Source: Opitutaceae bacterium (GTDB lineage: Bacteria; Verrucomicrobiota; Verrucomicrobiia; Opitutales; Opitutaceae). Taken from it: DNA of 64,000 nucleotides. Below the pieces are notes generated by a model. It did not search any database and was not told where the DNA came from. It saw only the letters and a program-made list of their open reading frames with translations. The number at the start of each line of letters is the position of its first letter. The first letter of the stretch is position 1. The position numbers and the translations under genes are program-made. Below are positions 54,100 through 64,000 of this stretch, one piece after another. Where the stretch lies: positions 62,001 to 126,000 of the forward strand of contig JAQTYQ010000006.1 of NCBI GenBank assembly GCA_028688225.1, given 5' to 3'.

Positions 54100-55253
54100 A
54101 ATTTTTCTATCTCGTCTGGCGGAACCTGACCCGGAAGAAACTGCGCACCGCGCTCACGCTGCTTTCGATCCTGGTGGCGTTCCTGCTCTACGGCTTCCTC
54201 GGCGCCATCCGGCTGGCGTTCACGGCCGGCGTCAACATGGCCGGCGCGGACCGGCTGATCGTGCGCCACAAGGTGTCGATCATCCAGATGCTGCCGGTCA
54301 CCTACAAGGAGCGCATCGAGCGCCTGCCCGGCGTGGTGGCCGCGGCCCACCAGACGTGGTTCGGCGGGATCTACCAGGACCCGAAGAACTTCTTTGCGAG
54401 CATGCCCGTCGTGCCGGACGATTTTCTCGCGATGTATCCCGAATTGGTCCTGCCCGAGGCGCAAAAGCAGGCGTGGAACGCCAGCCGCACCGGCGCCGTC
54501 GTCGGCCGCACCACCGCCATCCGCTTCGGCTGGAAGGCGGGCGACCGCGTGGCCCTGCAGTCCCCCATCTGGCCGCGCGGCAGCCGCAACGACACCTGGG
54601 AGTTCAACATCGTGGGCATTTACGACGGGGCGAAGAAAAACACCGACACGTCGCAGTTCCTCTTCCGCTACGACTATTTCGACGAGGGGCGGCCCTGGGC
54701 GAAGGGCGAAGTCGGCTGGTACACCGTCCGCGTGCGCGATCCGGCCCAGGCCGCCGCCGTGGCCCAGGCGATCGACGCCGAGTTCGCCAATTCGGCCTAT
54801 GAGACCAAGGCGGAGCCCGAGGGAGTCTTCATGCAGGGGTTTGCCCAGCAGATCGGCGATATCGGCACGATCATGATCGCCATCCTCAGTGCGGTGTTCT
54901 TCACGATCCTGCTCGTGGCCGGCAACACGATGGCACAGTCCGTGCGCGAACGCACGGAGGAACTCGGCGTACTCAAGGCGATGGGCTTCAGCAACGAGCT
55001 CGTGCTGGCCGTCGTGCTGGGCGAATCCTTCCTCATTGCCGCCCTGGGCGGACTGACCGGGCTCGGGCTGGCCTGGCTGATCATCTCCCGGGGCAGCCCC
55101 GTGCCGGGCATGCTGCCGATTTTCTACCTGCCCACCGGTGATCTCGTCATCGGCATCGTGCTCGTGGCCGCGCTCGGATTCGTGGCAGGCATCCTGCCCG
55201 CCCTGCAGGCCGGCCGGCTGCGGATCGCGGAGGCGTTGCGGCGGCAAACCTGA
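54096..55253 (+). CDS. FtsX/MacB-like ABC transporter permease
   Basis: MKFFYLVWRNLTRKKLRTALTLLSILVAFLLYG; RERTEELGVLKAMGFS. Confidence 0.88.
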   Translation: MKFFYLVWRNLTRKKLRTALTLLSILVAFLLYGFLGAIRLAFTAGVNMAGADRLIVRHKVSIIQMLPVTYKERIERLPGVVAAAHQTWFGGIYQDPKNFFASMPVVPDDFLAMYPELVLPEAQKQAWNASRTGAVVGRTTAIRFGWKAGDRVALQSPIWPRGSRNDTWEFNIVGIYDGAKKNTDTSQFLFRYDYFDEGRPWAKGEVGWYTVRVRDPAQAAAVAQAIDAEFANSAYETKAEPEGVFMQGFAQQIGDIGTIMIAILSAVFFTILLVAGNTMAQSVRERTEELGVLKAMGFSNELVLAVVLGESFLIAALGGLTGLGLAWLIISRGSPVPGMLPIFYLPTGDLVIGIVLVAALGFVAGILPALQAGRLRIAEALRRQT

Positions 55254-55289
55254 GGCTGCGCCGCCGGCATCAACCCACCCTTCCCGCCC

Positions 55290-56489
55290 ATGCTCGCGCT
55301 CATCAACTGGCTCTCGCAAGTCGGGTCGATCACGCATGTCAACCTGCGGACGATCGTCGAACGCAAAGGCTCGGCGATCACCGCGGCGGTCGGCATCGCC
55401 GGCGTCGTGGCCGTGCTCGTCGGCGTGCTCTCGATCGCCGAGGGATTCCGCCAGGTGATGAGCGCCACGGGCGCGGACGACGTCGCCCTGGTTCTGCGCA
55501 GCGGCGCCGACGGGGAAATGACGAGCGGATTGGGCCGCGAGGACACCCGCCTGATCGCGGATGGCCCCGGCCTGGCGCGCGACGAGGACGGCGGGCTGGC
55601 CTCGCCCGAGTTGTTTGTCATCATCAATCTGCCGAAACGTTCCACCGGCACCGACGCGAACGTGCCGATGCGCGGCGTCGGCCCTGCCGCCTTCGCGGTG
55701 CGCGGCAATATCAAGCTGGTCGCGGGTCGCCGGTTCGAGCCGGGACGCAACGAGGTCATCGCCGGCGTGGGCGCGGCGCACGAGTTTTCCGGCCTCGATG
55801 TCGGGCACACGATCCGCCTCGGTACCTACGAATGGAAGGTCGTGGGGGTGTTCTCCGCCGGCGGCGGGGCGGCGGAGTCGGAACTCTGGACCGACGCCGC
55901 CGTCTTGCAGCCTGCGTATCACCGCGGCGATACGTTTCAGACGGTGTATGCGAAACTCAGTTCGCCGGAGAAATTCCAGGAATTCAAGGACGCGCTGACC
56001 TCCAACCCGCGGCTCAACGTCAAGATCGTCCGGCAGACCGACTTCTTTGCAGAGCAGTCCACGGTCATCATCAGCTTCATCCGCGGGCTCGGCGTGTTCA
56101 TCGCCTTCCTCATGGCCCTGGGCGCGCTGTTTGGCGCGTTGAACACGATGTACGGCGCCGTGTCGGCCCGCGTGCGCGAGATTGCCACGCTGCGGGCGCT
56201 GGGCTTTGGCGCCAGCGCGGTCATCGTTTCCGTGCTGCTGGAGTCCCTCGTGATCGCGCTCGCCGGCGGAGCGGTCGGAGGCACGCTGGCCTATGTGGCC
56301 TTCGACGGCTTCCGCGCCGCGACGATCAACTGGCAGACGTTCAGCCAGATCGCCTTCGCGTTCCGGGTGACGCCGCACCTGTTGTTCAGCGCGATCATCT
56401 GGGCCGCCGTCATCGGCCTGCTCGGCGGCCTGTTCCCCGCGATCCGCGCGGCGCGCCTGCCGGTCGCGCAGGCCCTGCGCGAAACCTGA
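55290..56489 (+). CDS. FtsX/MacB-like ABC transporter permease
   Basis: VNLRTIVERKGSAITAAVGIAGVVAVLVGVLSIA; RVREIATLRALGFGASAVIVSVLLESLVIALAGG. Confidence 0.88.
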   Translation: MLALINWLSQVGSITHVNLRTIVERKGSAITAAVGIAGVVAVLVGVLSIAEGFRQVMSATGADDVALVLRSGADGEMTSGLGREDTRLIADGPGLARDEDGGLASPELFVIINLPKRSTGTDANVPMRGVGPAAFAVRGNIKLVAGRRFEPGRNEVIAGVGAAHEFSGLDVGHTIRLGTYEWKVVGVFSAGGGAAESELWTDAAVLQPAYHRGDTFQTVYAKLSSPEKFQEFKDALTSNPRLNVKIVRQTDFFAEQSTVIISFIRGLGVFIAFLMALGALFGALNTMYGAVSARVREIATLRALGFGASAVIVSVLLESLVIALAGGAVGGTLAYVAFDGFRAATINWQTFSQIAFAFRVTPHLLFSAIIWAAVIGLLGGLFPAIRAARLPVAQALRET

Positions 56490-56586
56490 CCCAGCACTAT
56501 CCGCCTTGGGCCTTTGCCTCTGGCCCCAGGCGATGGGAAATATCTGGTCAGGGGCAACCGATCGCGCATGGTGTCTAACCTCCATC

Positions 56587-57636
56587 ATGAAGCTCTCCGT
56601 CTGGTTGCCCCTCACCCTCGTTCTCCTGTCTCCGCCGGCGGCGGAGGCGGCCCTCGCGCCGGCCAACCCCCAGGTCAACCCCCGGGCCCGCGCCGTGCTC
56701 GACTTCATCGGGAGCCTGGAGACGCGGCCGGACAAACATCTGCTCTCCGGCCAGTTCACCAATTCCGGCACGCTGGTGAGCATGGAGTTGCCGGAAAAAA
56801 TCCACCAGCAGACGGGACGCTGGCCGGCGCTGATCGGCGTGGACTACGCCGACTTCTACGACCCCACGGACGCCCAAAGGTGCAACCTCTCCCCCCGCGT
56901 GCCAAATCAGGCGGCGATCGCCTATTGGCGCGCGGGCGGACTGGTGACGGTCTGCGCCCATCTCTACAATCCGGCCAATCCCGCGGGCGGCGGTCTGCGC
57001 GACCAGGGCGTCGATCTCGCCGAACTGCTCGCGCCGGGCACCGCCACCCACCAGCGGTGGATGAAGGAACTCGATGAACTGGCGGCGGGCCTGCAGGAGC
57101 TCAAGGAGGCGGGCGTGGTTGTGCTGTGGCGCCCCTTCCACGAGATGAACGGCGGGTGGTTCTGGTGGGGGAAAAAGGATCCGGCGATCTTCATCCGCGT
57201 CTGGCGGCACATGTTCGACTACTTCACCAAGGACAAGGGCCTGGATAACCTGCTGTGGGTTTACGGTCCCAACCACGGCGACCACACCGCGGACTACTAT
57301 CCGGGCGACGCTTACGTGGATGTGGTCGGGCTCGACGCCTACACCGATGACGTCGATCAGGACCATATCAAGGGGTACGCCGAGGTGGCGCGCCTGCCCA
57401 AGCCCTTCGGCTTTACCGAATATGGTCCGCACGGCCCCAAGGATCCACCAGGCGACTATGATTACCGGCGCTTCATTCCGGCTCTGCAGGCCCACTTCCC
57501 CCGCGCGACCTTCTTCATGATCTGGAACGACAAATGGTGCCCCGCGCACAATTTCCACGCCAGGGAGTTTTTTGAGCATCCCTGGATGGCAAACCGCGAA
57601 GACCTGCCGCCCGGGCTGGCCGGCGGCACACCGTAG
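56587..57636 (+). CDS. GH26 beta-mannanase-like, copy 1
   Basis: Signal peptide; LLSGQFTNSGTL, VVLWRPFHEMNGGWFWWGKKDPAIFIRVWRHMFDYFT, YYPGDAYVDVVGLDAYTDD. Confidence 0.92.
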   Translation: MKLSVWLPLTLVLLSPPAAEAALAPANPQVNPRARAVLDFIGSLETRPDKHLLSGQFTNSGTLVSMELPEKIHQQTGRWPALIGVDYADFYDPTDAQRCNLSPRVPNQAAIAYWRAGGLVTVCAHLYNPANPAGGGLRDQGVDLAELLAPGTATHQRWMKELDELAAGLQELKEAGVVVLWRPFHEMNGGWFWWGKKDPAIFIRVWRHMFDYFTKDKGLDNLLWVYGPNHGDHTADYYPGDAYVDVVGLDAYTDDVDQDHIKGYAEVARLPKPFGFTEYGPHGPKDPPGDYDYRRFIPALQAHFPRATFFMIWNDKWCPAHNFHAREFFEHPWMANREDLPPGLAGGTP

Positions 57637-57758
57637 GCCCGCGGTGGCGATCGCCGGCTACAGTTTCTCCTCGGTCAGGGACTGTTCGCCCGCCAGAGGT
57701 GGTCGGAAATTACTGGCCCTGGGGCAGCTGGCCGCGACCATGGTGTCTAAAAGACATC

Positions 57759-58808
57759 ATGAGAATACCCGTTTTGCTGCCCCTGATCATGTTCTGCCTG
57801 ACTCCGCATTCCGCCGATGCGGCCCTCGCGCCGGCCAATCCGCAGGCCAGCCCCCGCACCCGGGCCGTGCTGGACTTCATCGGGAGCCTGGAGGCGCGGA
57901 CGGACAAGCGCCTACTCTCCGGCCAATTCACCGATTACGGCACCCAGGCGAGCCTGGAGTTGCCGGAAAAAATCCACCTACAGACGGGCCACTGGCCGGC
58001 CCTGATCGGCGTGGATTACGCGGAATTTCTTGATCCCGACGATTCCCAAAAGAGTACCCTGACCAGCCGCGTGCCGAATCAGGTGGCGATCGCCTACTGG
58101 CGTGCCGGCGGGCTCATCACGGTCAACGCCCATCTCTACAATCCGGCCAAGCCCCACGAAGGCGGGCTGCGCGACCAGGGGGTCGATCTCGCCGGGTTGC
58201 TCGCCCCGGGCACCGCCATGCATCAGCAATGGATGCAGGAACTCGATGAACTCGCCGCCGGCCTGCAGGAGCTCAGGGAGGCGGGCGTGGTCGTGCTGTG
58301 GCGCCCCTTCCACGAGATGAACGGCGGGTGGTTCTGGTGGGGGAAAAAGGATCCGGCGATCTTCATCCGCGTCTGGCGGCACATGTTCGACTATTTCACC
58401 AAGGCCAAGGGCCTGGACAATCTCCTCTGGGTATACGCCCCCAATCACGGCGACCACACCGCGGACTACTATCCCGGCGACGGCTATGTCGATGTGGTCG
58501 GGCTCGACGTCTACACCGACTTTGTCGATCCAGAGCACGTCCATGGCTATGCCGAAGTGGCCCGCCTGCCCAAGCCGTTCGCTTTTAGCGAATACAGCGC
58601 GCGGGTGCCCGGAAAATCGCCGCCCCCTTACGACTACCGGCAGTTCATGCCGGGCCTGATGGCGAACTTTCCGCGCGCGATCTATTTCATGAACTGGAAC
58701 GCCAAGTGGAGCCCGGCGAACAATCAACACGCCAAGGAGCTTTACAACCACCCCTGGGTGGTGAACCGCGAAGACCTGCCGCCCGGGCTGACCGGCGGCA
58801 CGCCGTAA
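57759..58808 (+). CDS. GH26 beta-mannanase-like, copy 2
   Basis: Paralogue of the preceding gene, same motifs and length. Confidence 0.92.
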   Translation: MRIPVLLPLIMFCLTPHSADAALAPANPQASPRTRAVLDFIGSLEARTDKRLLSGQFTDYGTQASLELPEKIHLQTGHWPALIGVDYAEFLDPDDSQKSTLTSRVPNQVAIAYWRAGGLITVNAHLYNPAKPHEGGLRDQGVDLAGLLAPGTAMHQQWMQELDELAAGLQELREAGVVVLWRPFHEMNGGWFWWGKKDPAIFIRVWRHMFDYFTKAKGLDNLLWVYAPNHGDHTADYYPGDGYVDVVGLDVYTDFVDPEHVHGYAEVARLPKPFAFSEYSARVPGKSPPPYDYRQFMPGLMANFPRAIYFMNWNAKWSPANNQHAKELYNHPWVVNREDLPPGLTGGTP

Positions 58809-58968
58809 CAACGCCAACTCGCGCAGTTTGGATCGTGGCAGCCGACTCAGGAGGCTGGTCCCCAAAAGGTGTAGCAACAGCCTCGTTACCTCGGCTGCTA
58901 CCCGGTTACCGCGGTGCTACCCGGTGGAGTATTTCCAGCCTGCATGAATCCGTATCGGCGATCGCCGG

Positions 58969-60636
58969 CTACAGCCTGTCCTCGGGCACGGTTTGTTCGC
59001 GGCAGGTGTCGGGCAGGCCGGGGCTGTGGCGCACGTCCAGGCCGGTGACATTTTTCAGCACCAAGGCCGACACCCCGGTCGCGGACGGCGCCTGAAAATG
59101 GTCGAAGTCGGCGCCGGTGACATCATCCAGGATGACCGCCGGACGCCGGTCATCCTGGAGCAATTCGAACCGGACGTCGCGGACGGACAGCCCCCGCACA
59201 TGGCGGGCGAACAAGCCGTAGGCGGGAAGGATGCCGAAGTTTCCGGCCTCGGGGTAGTCCCGCTCCAGCTCCGGCACCACGCGCGCCGCCTGCTCCGCCG
59301 TGCCACCGCCCTGAAATTGGATCAGGATGTTGCTCAGGGTAACGTCTTCGATGGCATGCCCGGGGATGCCGCTGATGAGAATGCCCTGGAAAAACATGAC
59401 ATCCGAGGCCACGACGTTGCTGATCAGGATGCGGCGGGCCTTCCCCACCGGCGGGTGGTCCGGTCCGCGCGACCGCGCGCCCAAGCGGATGAAAATCGGC
59501 GCGTGGGGAATCTCCCGCATCGCGAGGTTGGTGATCGTCACGTCCTCCATCGCGCCGCCGTCGACCTCCTCCAGCGCGAGACCGAGGCTGTAGACAAAGA
59601 CGCAGTTGGCGATGGTGATGTTCTTGAAGCCGCCGTTGGCCTCGGTGCCAAACTTGATGCGCCCGACCGGGCCGCGGGGCGGCGGTCGGCGCTGATAGGT
59701 GCCGTCGAGCAGCGTGCCCTCCTCAAAACCGCTCACCTGGCAATTGGCGATGGTCACGTTCTCCGTCGCCCGGATCTCGTCGAGGCCATAGCTGGATTTC
59801 AGGCAGATGCCGTCGTCGTTGGGCGAATTGACCGTGCAATTGGAAATGCGGACGTTGCGACAGCAATCCACATCGATGCCGTCGCGGTTGGTGTCGATCT
59901 TGAGGTTGTCGATGGTGAAGTTGTCGACGCCGGTGGCGAGGATGCCGAAGTGGCCGCCATGGAAGATGGTGAAATCACGCAGAATGACACCGCGGCAGTT
60001 CTTCAGCGCGATCGCCTTGTTGCCGACTCCCGCGGGGAGGGCGTCCCGCGCGTCCGGCAGGCCAAACGGACCCGGGAGCGGGTCGCCGGGCTTGAGCGGG
60101 GGAAGTTCGGGCGGCCACGGAAGCTGCGGCTCGCCCGGCGGGGGATCCTTGCGCCCGAAACCCCGGCTCAGGCCCCGGCCGAAAATCATGCCCGGACCCA
60201 AGATTGACACGTTTTCCAGGTTCTCTCCCCAGATCAGGCTGTTGTGCCAGTGGCTGTGGCCGAAGTCCTGGTACTGGTCGAACGGGCACGGCTCCGGCGC
60301 ATCGTAACCGCCTGCAGCGCCCTCCGGGGGCGGATCCGCGGCCAGGATCGTGGCCCCGGGACCGAGGTACAGCGCGATGTTACTGCGCAGGCGGATCGAG
60401 TGACTCGCATAGATCCCGGCCGGGAAATATACCGTCCCACCGCCCGCGGCGGCCGCCGCCTCGATCGCCTGATTGATGGCACCGGTATCCAGCGTCCGGC
60501 CGTCTCCCGCGGCGCCGAAGGCGCGCACGTCAAACGCCGGCGCACCGCCGTCCGGCAACGGGCCGCCTGCGACCGGGGCAAGGCAGATCATCGACAACCA
60601 GAACCAACGCAGCGAATGGCGGATCTTGAGGCTCAT
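58969..60636 (-). CDS. GH28 polygalacturonase-like
   Basis: FDVRAFGAAGDGRTLDTGAINQAIEAAAAAGGGTVYFPAGIYASHSIRLRSNIALYLGPGATI; DTNRDGIDVDCCRNVRISNCTVNSPNDDGICLKSS. Confidence 0.9.
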   Translation of the reverse strand: MSLKIRHSLRWFWLSMICLAPVAGGPLPDGGAPAFDVRAFGAAGDGRTLDTGAINQAIEAAAAAGGGTVYFPAGIYASHSIRLRSNIALYLGPGATILAADPPPEGAAGGYDAPEPCPFDQYQDFGHSHWHNSLIWGENLENVSILGPGMIFGRGLSRGFGRKDPPPGEPQLPWPPELPPLKPGDPLPGPFGLPDARDALPAGVGNKAIALKNCRGVILRDFTIFHGGHFGILATGVDNFTIDNLKIDTNRDGIDVDCCRNVRISNCTVNSPNDDGICLKSSYGLDEIRATENVTIANCQVSGFEEGTLLDGTYQRRPPPRGPVGRIKFGTEANGGFKNITIANCVFVYSLGLALEEVDGGAMEDVTITNLAMREIPHAPIFIRLGARSRGPDHPPVGKARRILISNVVASDVMFFQGILISGIPGHAIEDVTLSNILIQFQGGGTAEQAARVVPELERDYPEAGNFGILPAYGLFARHVRGLSVRDVRFELLQDDRRPAVILDDVTGADFDHFQAPSATGVSALVLKNVTGLDVRHSPGLPDTCREQTVPEDRL

Positions 60637-60765
60637 GGGCGGGATGATGAGTGAAGCCCCTGTGAGCGCAAACCCAAGGACAGACGGCTTGTCGTTCAGC
60701 CGGCGGACAGGAGCGACCGCCCCCCTGCGGCAGATGCCGGCAGCAAAGCGACGCCTCTCCTCGCT

Positions 60766-62937
60766 TCAACGCATCATCCGGACGGTGACCGGCCGGCCAT
60801 CGATGCCCTCGGCTTCGCTCGTTCCTGATTCGGTGAGGACCTGGATCACGAGCCGGCGGGCCGGCCGAGGACGCTTGCCCTCGGCCTGAGCGATAGTGAC
60901 GACGACTTCGTCGCCCTGCCGCACCGCGGCATAGGTCGTCAGCAGATAGCCGCCGTCACGATAGGCGTAGCCGTCGCCGTCGTCCTCGTAAAGCCGGCCG
61001 GATGCGCGGCCCTGTTCATCGAGTACAACCAGCAAGGTGAGCGGATCGAGCGATTCCTCGACGGTGCTTTGGACCACCCGGCCGAGCGGAACGATGGCGC
61101 CACCGCGAACCTTCAGGTCGGGTTGAAATTTGTCCGTCCCGGCGTTCTCGCCGACGAGCGCAACCGTGCGCCAGAGGCCCTTGGGCAAATGGGGTTGCTC
61201 CGTCCATTTCGGAATCACGAGCAGATCGTCGCCGATGAGAAAAGCGTGATCCTCCGCGCGCAACGCCGGATCGCGGGGATCGGCGAAGAACACGGGACGC
61301 ATGACCGGCAGACCGTCGAGCGAGCTTTCGCGAAACAGCGTGTAATAGTACGGCAGCAGCCGGTAGCGTCGCTCCAACGCGGTGCGCGCGGCCGCTTCCA
61401 CCTCCGGTCCGAACGCCCACGGTTCCTTGGCCGGCGCCCCTTTGTCCGAATGCCCGCGGCAGAAGGGAAAAAACGCGCCGACCGCGACCCAATGCGCCCA
61501 CAGCTCGCCGGTCGCCTCGCCGGCAAATCCGCCGAGATCGGGGCCGTTGAAGGGCTGGCCCGACAAGCCTAGGTTCAGGGTCATCGGGATCGACAGCTTG
61601 AGATCCTCCCAGGTCGAGGCGTTGTCGCCCGTCCACGTCGCCGCGTAGCGCTGCCCGCCGAGGAAATTCGAGCGCGTAAGGACGAATGGCCGCCGGTCGG
61701 GATTCGCGGCGGCGACGCCGACGCGCGTCGCCTGCACCATCAGCAGGCCGTAGACGTTGTGATACCGCGCGTGCGGCCCGGCAGGCAGGCCGCCGCCACC
61801 GCGGTGCCAATTGTGCGGCGGCATCGTCTTGCCGGGCACGTTGAAGACGGCGGGCTCGTTCATGTCGTTCCACACGCCGTCGACGCCCTGGGCCATGAAG
61901 TCGCGATAGAGCCCCGCCCACCACGCCCGGGTTTCAGGCCGGGTGAAATCGGGAAACACGCACTCGCCCGGCCAGACCGCGCCGTGATAGTCGCCGCCAA
62001 ACGCGTCGTGGACCCAGACGTCGGCGGCGGTGCCGGAATCGTAGACGCGATAATCCGGCTCGGCCTTCACGCCCGGGTCGATCATCCAGACGCTTTTGAA
62101 GCCCCGCGCATGCAGGTAGGCGTTGAGCGCCTTGGGATCGGGAAACTCCCGCGGACTGAATGTGAAGACGCGGTACCCATCCATGTAATCGATGTCCATC
62201 CAGATGACGTCGCAGGGGATTTTTCGCGCGCGAAACCCGTCGGCGATTTCCCGCACCCGCGCGTCAGGCTGGTAGGACCAGCGGCATTGCTGGTAGCCGA
62301 GCGCCCACCGGGGCGGCAGCGGCATCCGCCCGGTGAGTTCCGCGAGGCCACGCAACACGGCCTGCGGTGATTCGCGCTCGATCACGATGACCGGGAAGGA
62401 GGGACCCCGGCTCGTGAACTCGATGCGTCCGTCGAGGGCGATCTTCGTGGCCCAGGTCGTATCGGCGATGACGCCGAACGCCGTTCCGTCCGTCCGGACA
62501 GCCAGCACCCACGGATGCGATTGATAAAGCCGCCGCCCCTCGTCGTCACGATAGTTGAAGTTGTCTGTATTCCAGAGCGTGATGCTCCGGCCGTTGCGCA
62601 ACAGCGGGCCCGTCACCTCACCCGTGCCGTAGAGACTCGTCCCGTCCGGGACCGGGATCGTCGCCCGGGTGCGCGCATCGCTGAAGGAAAATGCCGGCGT
62701 CACCCGCCAAGCCGCCGGCGGGGCCTCCCCGGGCTTGGGCCGGTCGAGCAAACACAGCGACGGTGGAAGGCGGTCGAGCGGAAGATCGGTCGGCAGGAAC
62801 AACGCGATCCGGTCGCCGAGCATGCCGGCCAGACCGGTCGCGCGCGGCGCAAACGTCTCCTCGGCTGCCCCCGGCAGGCGGGCGAGGAGCGCGAACAGCA
62901 GCGCGACGCAGAAAAGCCGAGAGCGATGAAGATTCAT
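60766..62937 (-). CDS. GH31 alpha-glucosidase/xylosidase-like
   Basis: ALGYQQCRWSYQPDARVREIADGFRARKIPCDVIWMDIDYMDGYRVFTFSPREFPDP; GVWNDMNEPAVF. Confidence 0.95.
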   Translation of the reverse strand: MNLHRSRLFCVALLFALLARLPGAAEETFAPRATGLAGMLGDRIALFLPTDLPLDRLPPSLCLLDRPKPGEAPPAAWRVTPAFSFSDARTRATIPVPDGTSLYGTGEVTGPLLRNGRSITLWNTDNFNYRDDEGRRLYQSHPWVLAVRTDGTAFGVIADTTWATKIALDGRIEFTSRGPSFPVIVIERESPQAVLRGLAELTGRMPLPPRWALGYQQCRWSYQPDARVREIADGFRARKIPCDVIWMDIDYMDGYRVFTFSPREFPDPKALNAYLHARGFKSVWMIDPGVKAEPDYRVYDSGTAADVWVHDAFGGDYHGAVWPGECVFPDFTRPETRAWWAGLYRDFMAQGVDGVWNDMNEPAVFNVPGKTMPPHNWHRGGGGLPAGPHARYHNVYGLLMVQATRVGVAAANPDRRPFVLTRSNFLGGQRYAATWTGDNASTWEDLKLSIPMTLNLGLSGQPFNGPDLGGFAGEATGELWAHWVAVGAFFPFCRGHSDKGAPAKEPWAFGPEVEAAARTALERRYRLLPYYYTLFRESSLDGLPVMRPVFFADPRDPALRAEDHAFLIGDDLLVIPKWTEQPHLPKGLWRTVALVGENAGTDKFQPDLKVRGGAIVPLGRVVQSTVEESLDPLTLLVVLDEQGRASGRLYEDDGDGYAYRDGGYLLTTYAAVRQGDEVVVTIAQAEGKRPRPARRLVIQVLTESGTSEAEGIDGRPVTVRMMR

Positions 62938-63181
62938 GGGCGGGGGGATGATTTCTGGACCGGCGAAGCGGTCAAATATCGCGGAGGGAGCCGGTGGTCG
63001 CCTCCGGTCTGGTTTTCCAACGGACGAAGATCGTTGTTGAGCAGCCCGTCGGACTCTGCGTCCTCCCGACTGCTGTTGATGCCTGCCAAATAGCCTGATG
63101 GGTAGGGACGGACCGCTGGGCCGTCCTTGTTTCTCGGCGTGCCCGGCTCTGCCGGCCGGCAGAGCGCCCTACCTCCAAACG

Positions 63182-64000
63182 TCAGTCTGATACGTGAACC
63201 TTACTAAGGGCGTCGTCGCGGTCCGGCTTGAATCCGATGGCGTCCAGCGCCGGCTGGATTTCCGGGTTGGCCATGAATTCCTTCCAGAGGAGCCCGCTGC
63301 GGTGGTTTTCGATCATGACGACGATCTGCGCCTGGTTGAGCCCCATCCATATTTCCTCGAACCAATTGCGCGAAAGATTGAAGCCGTCATGAAACCCATA
63401 GATCCCCCATGTCTTGGCGCCGAGATCGCGATAATAGTGCTTCAACGCGGCCATCGATTCTTCGGGCGTGTAGGGGAACGCGCCGAGCGCGGCCGAGATG
63501 CAGATGGTGCCGCCGTCGTCGCGGGGGACGGGCCGGCCGCCCCCCGAATTGATGCCCGCCGAAAGCCCCCAGCAATCGGGACCGTAGCCGGCATACCCGC
63601 GCGGATTTTCCATGCAGTAGGCGCGGTTGATGAGGGCGAGCGCGCGGTTGTTCCGGAAATAATCCGTATAGGCGTCGCGCCGGCCGCGCGGATCGAAACC
63701 GAGGAAGGAGAACTGGGTGAAGAACAGCTCGCCGCCGTGGCCGCAGCCGACGTCGAGCTTGATGCCGTAGTAGCTGTGGCCGTTCGTATAATGGTCGCCG
63801 TCGGTCGTCCGGCTCCAGTGCCGGCGGTAGCGGACCGCCGGGGCGGATTGGCCGGCCCACCCCGTGTGGTAGAGGCTCGCCGGCACCGCATGCGTCGGCG
63901 ACGCAATCGCCAGCAGATAGACGATCAGCGTCTCATTCCAGCCGATCAGCGGATGGCTGATGTGCCAGCCGTGGTCGGGCGACCAATGCCAATAGAGGAA
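63182..64000 (-). CDS. glycoamylase-like (PF10091-type) protein, 5' end outside window
   Basis: Frame stays open to the window edge: [48 protein letters not shown]...[42 protein letters not shown]. Confidence 0.88.
   Translation of the reverse strand, partial: FLYWHWSPDHGWHISHPLIGWNETLIVYLLAIASPTHAVPASLYHTGWAGQSAPAVRYRRHWSRTTDGDHYTNGHSYYGIKLDVGCGHGGELFFTQFSFLGFDPRGRRDAYTDYFRNNRALALINRAYCMENPRGYAGYGPDCWGLSAGINSGGGRPVPRDDGGTICISAALGAFPYTPEESMAALKHYYRDLGAKTWGIYGFHDGFNLSRNWFEEIWMGLNQAQIVVMIENHRSGLLWKEFMANPEIQPALDAIGFKPDRDDALSKVHVSD

Noticed and set aside
53817-56783. 988-aa reverse ORF
   Set aside because: Antisense to clear ABC transporter genes; composition typical of GC-rich shadow frames.

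Overview
The window has two parts. (1) About 1-27,565 is the right-hand part of a Mu-like transposable siphophage prophage. It carries a leftward early operon, a divergent switch region, terminase, portal, capsid and tail genes. It also holds a complete diversity-generating retroelement (DGR) in the order variable tail protein - VR - hairpin - avd - TR - reverse transcriptase (18,652-22,624). VR and TR are 105 bp each and differ at 13 positions, all of which are adenine in TR. The prophage right end (tandem MuA-site-like repeats ending in ..CA at 27,565) lies inside a vorB-like 2-oxoacid:ferredoxin oxidoreductase subunit gene, whose C-terminal half resumes at 27,566. (2) About 27,566-64,000 is a high-GC bacterial chromosome, probably Verrucomicrobia/Opitutaceae-like by inference from gene content and repeats. 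It has vorA/vorC-like genes, a CoA transferase, transporters, a hybrid sensor kinase and a large carbohydrate-degradation region: GH2, GH5, two tandem GH26, GH28, GH31, a glycoamylase-like protein, a pectate-lyase-like protein and an uncharacterised 951-aa secreted protein. Short palindromic repeats, pyrimidine-rich tandem leaders and two decayed genes are also present. No CRISPR array, rRNA or tRNA was recognised. All calls come from reading the sequence and the ORF track; no database search was run.
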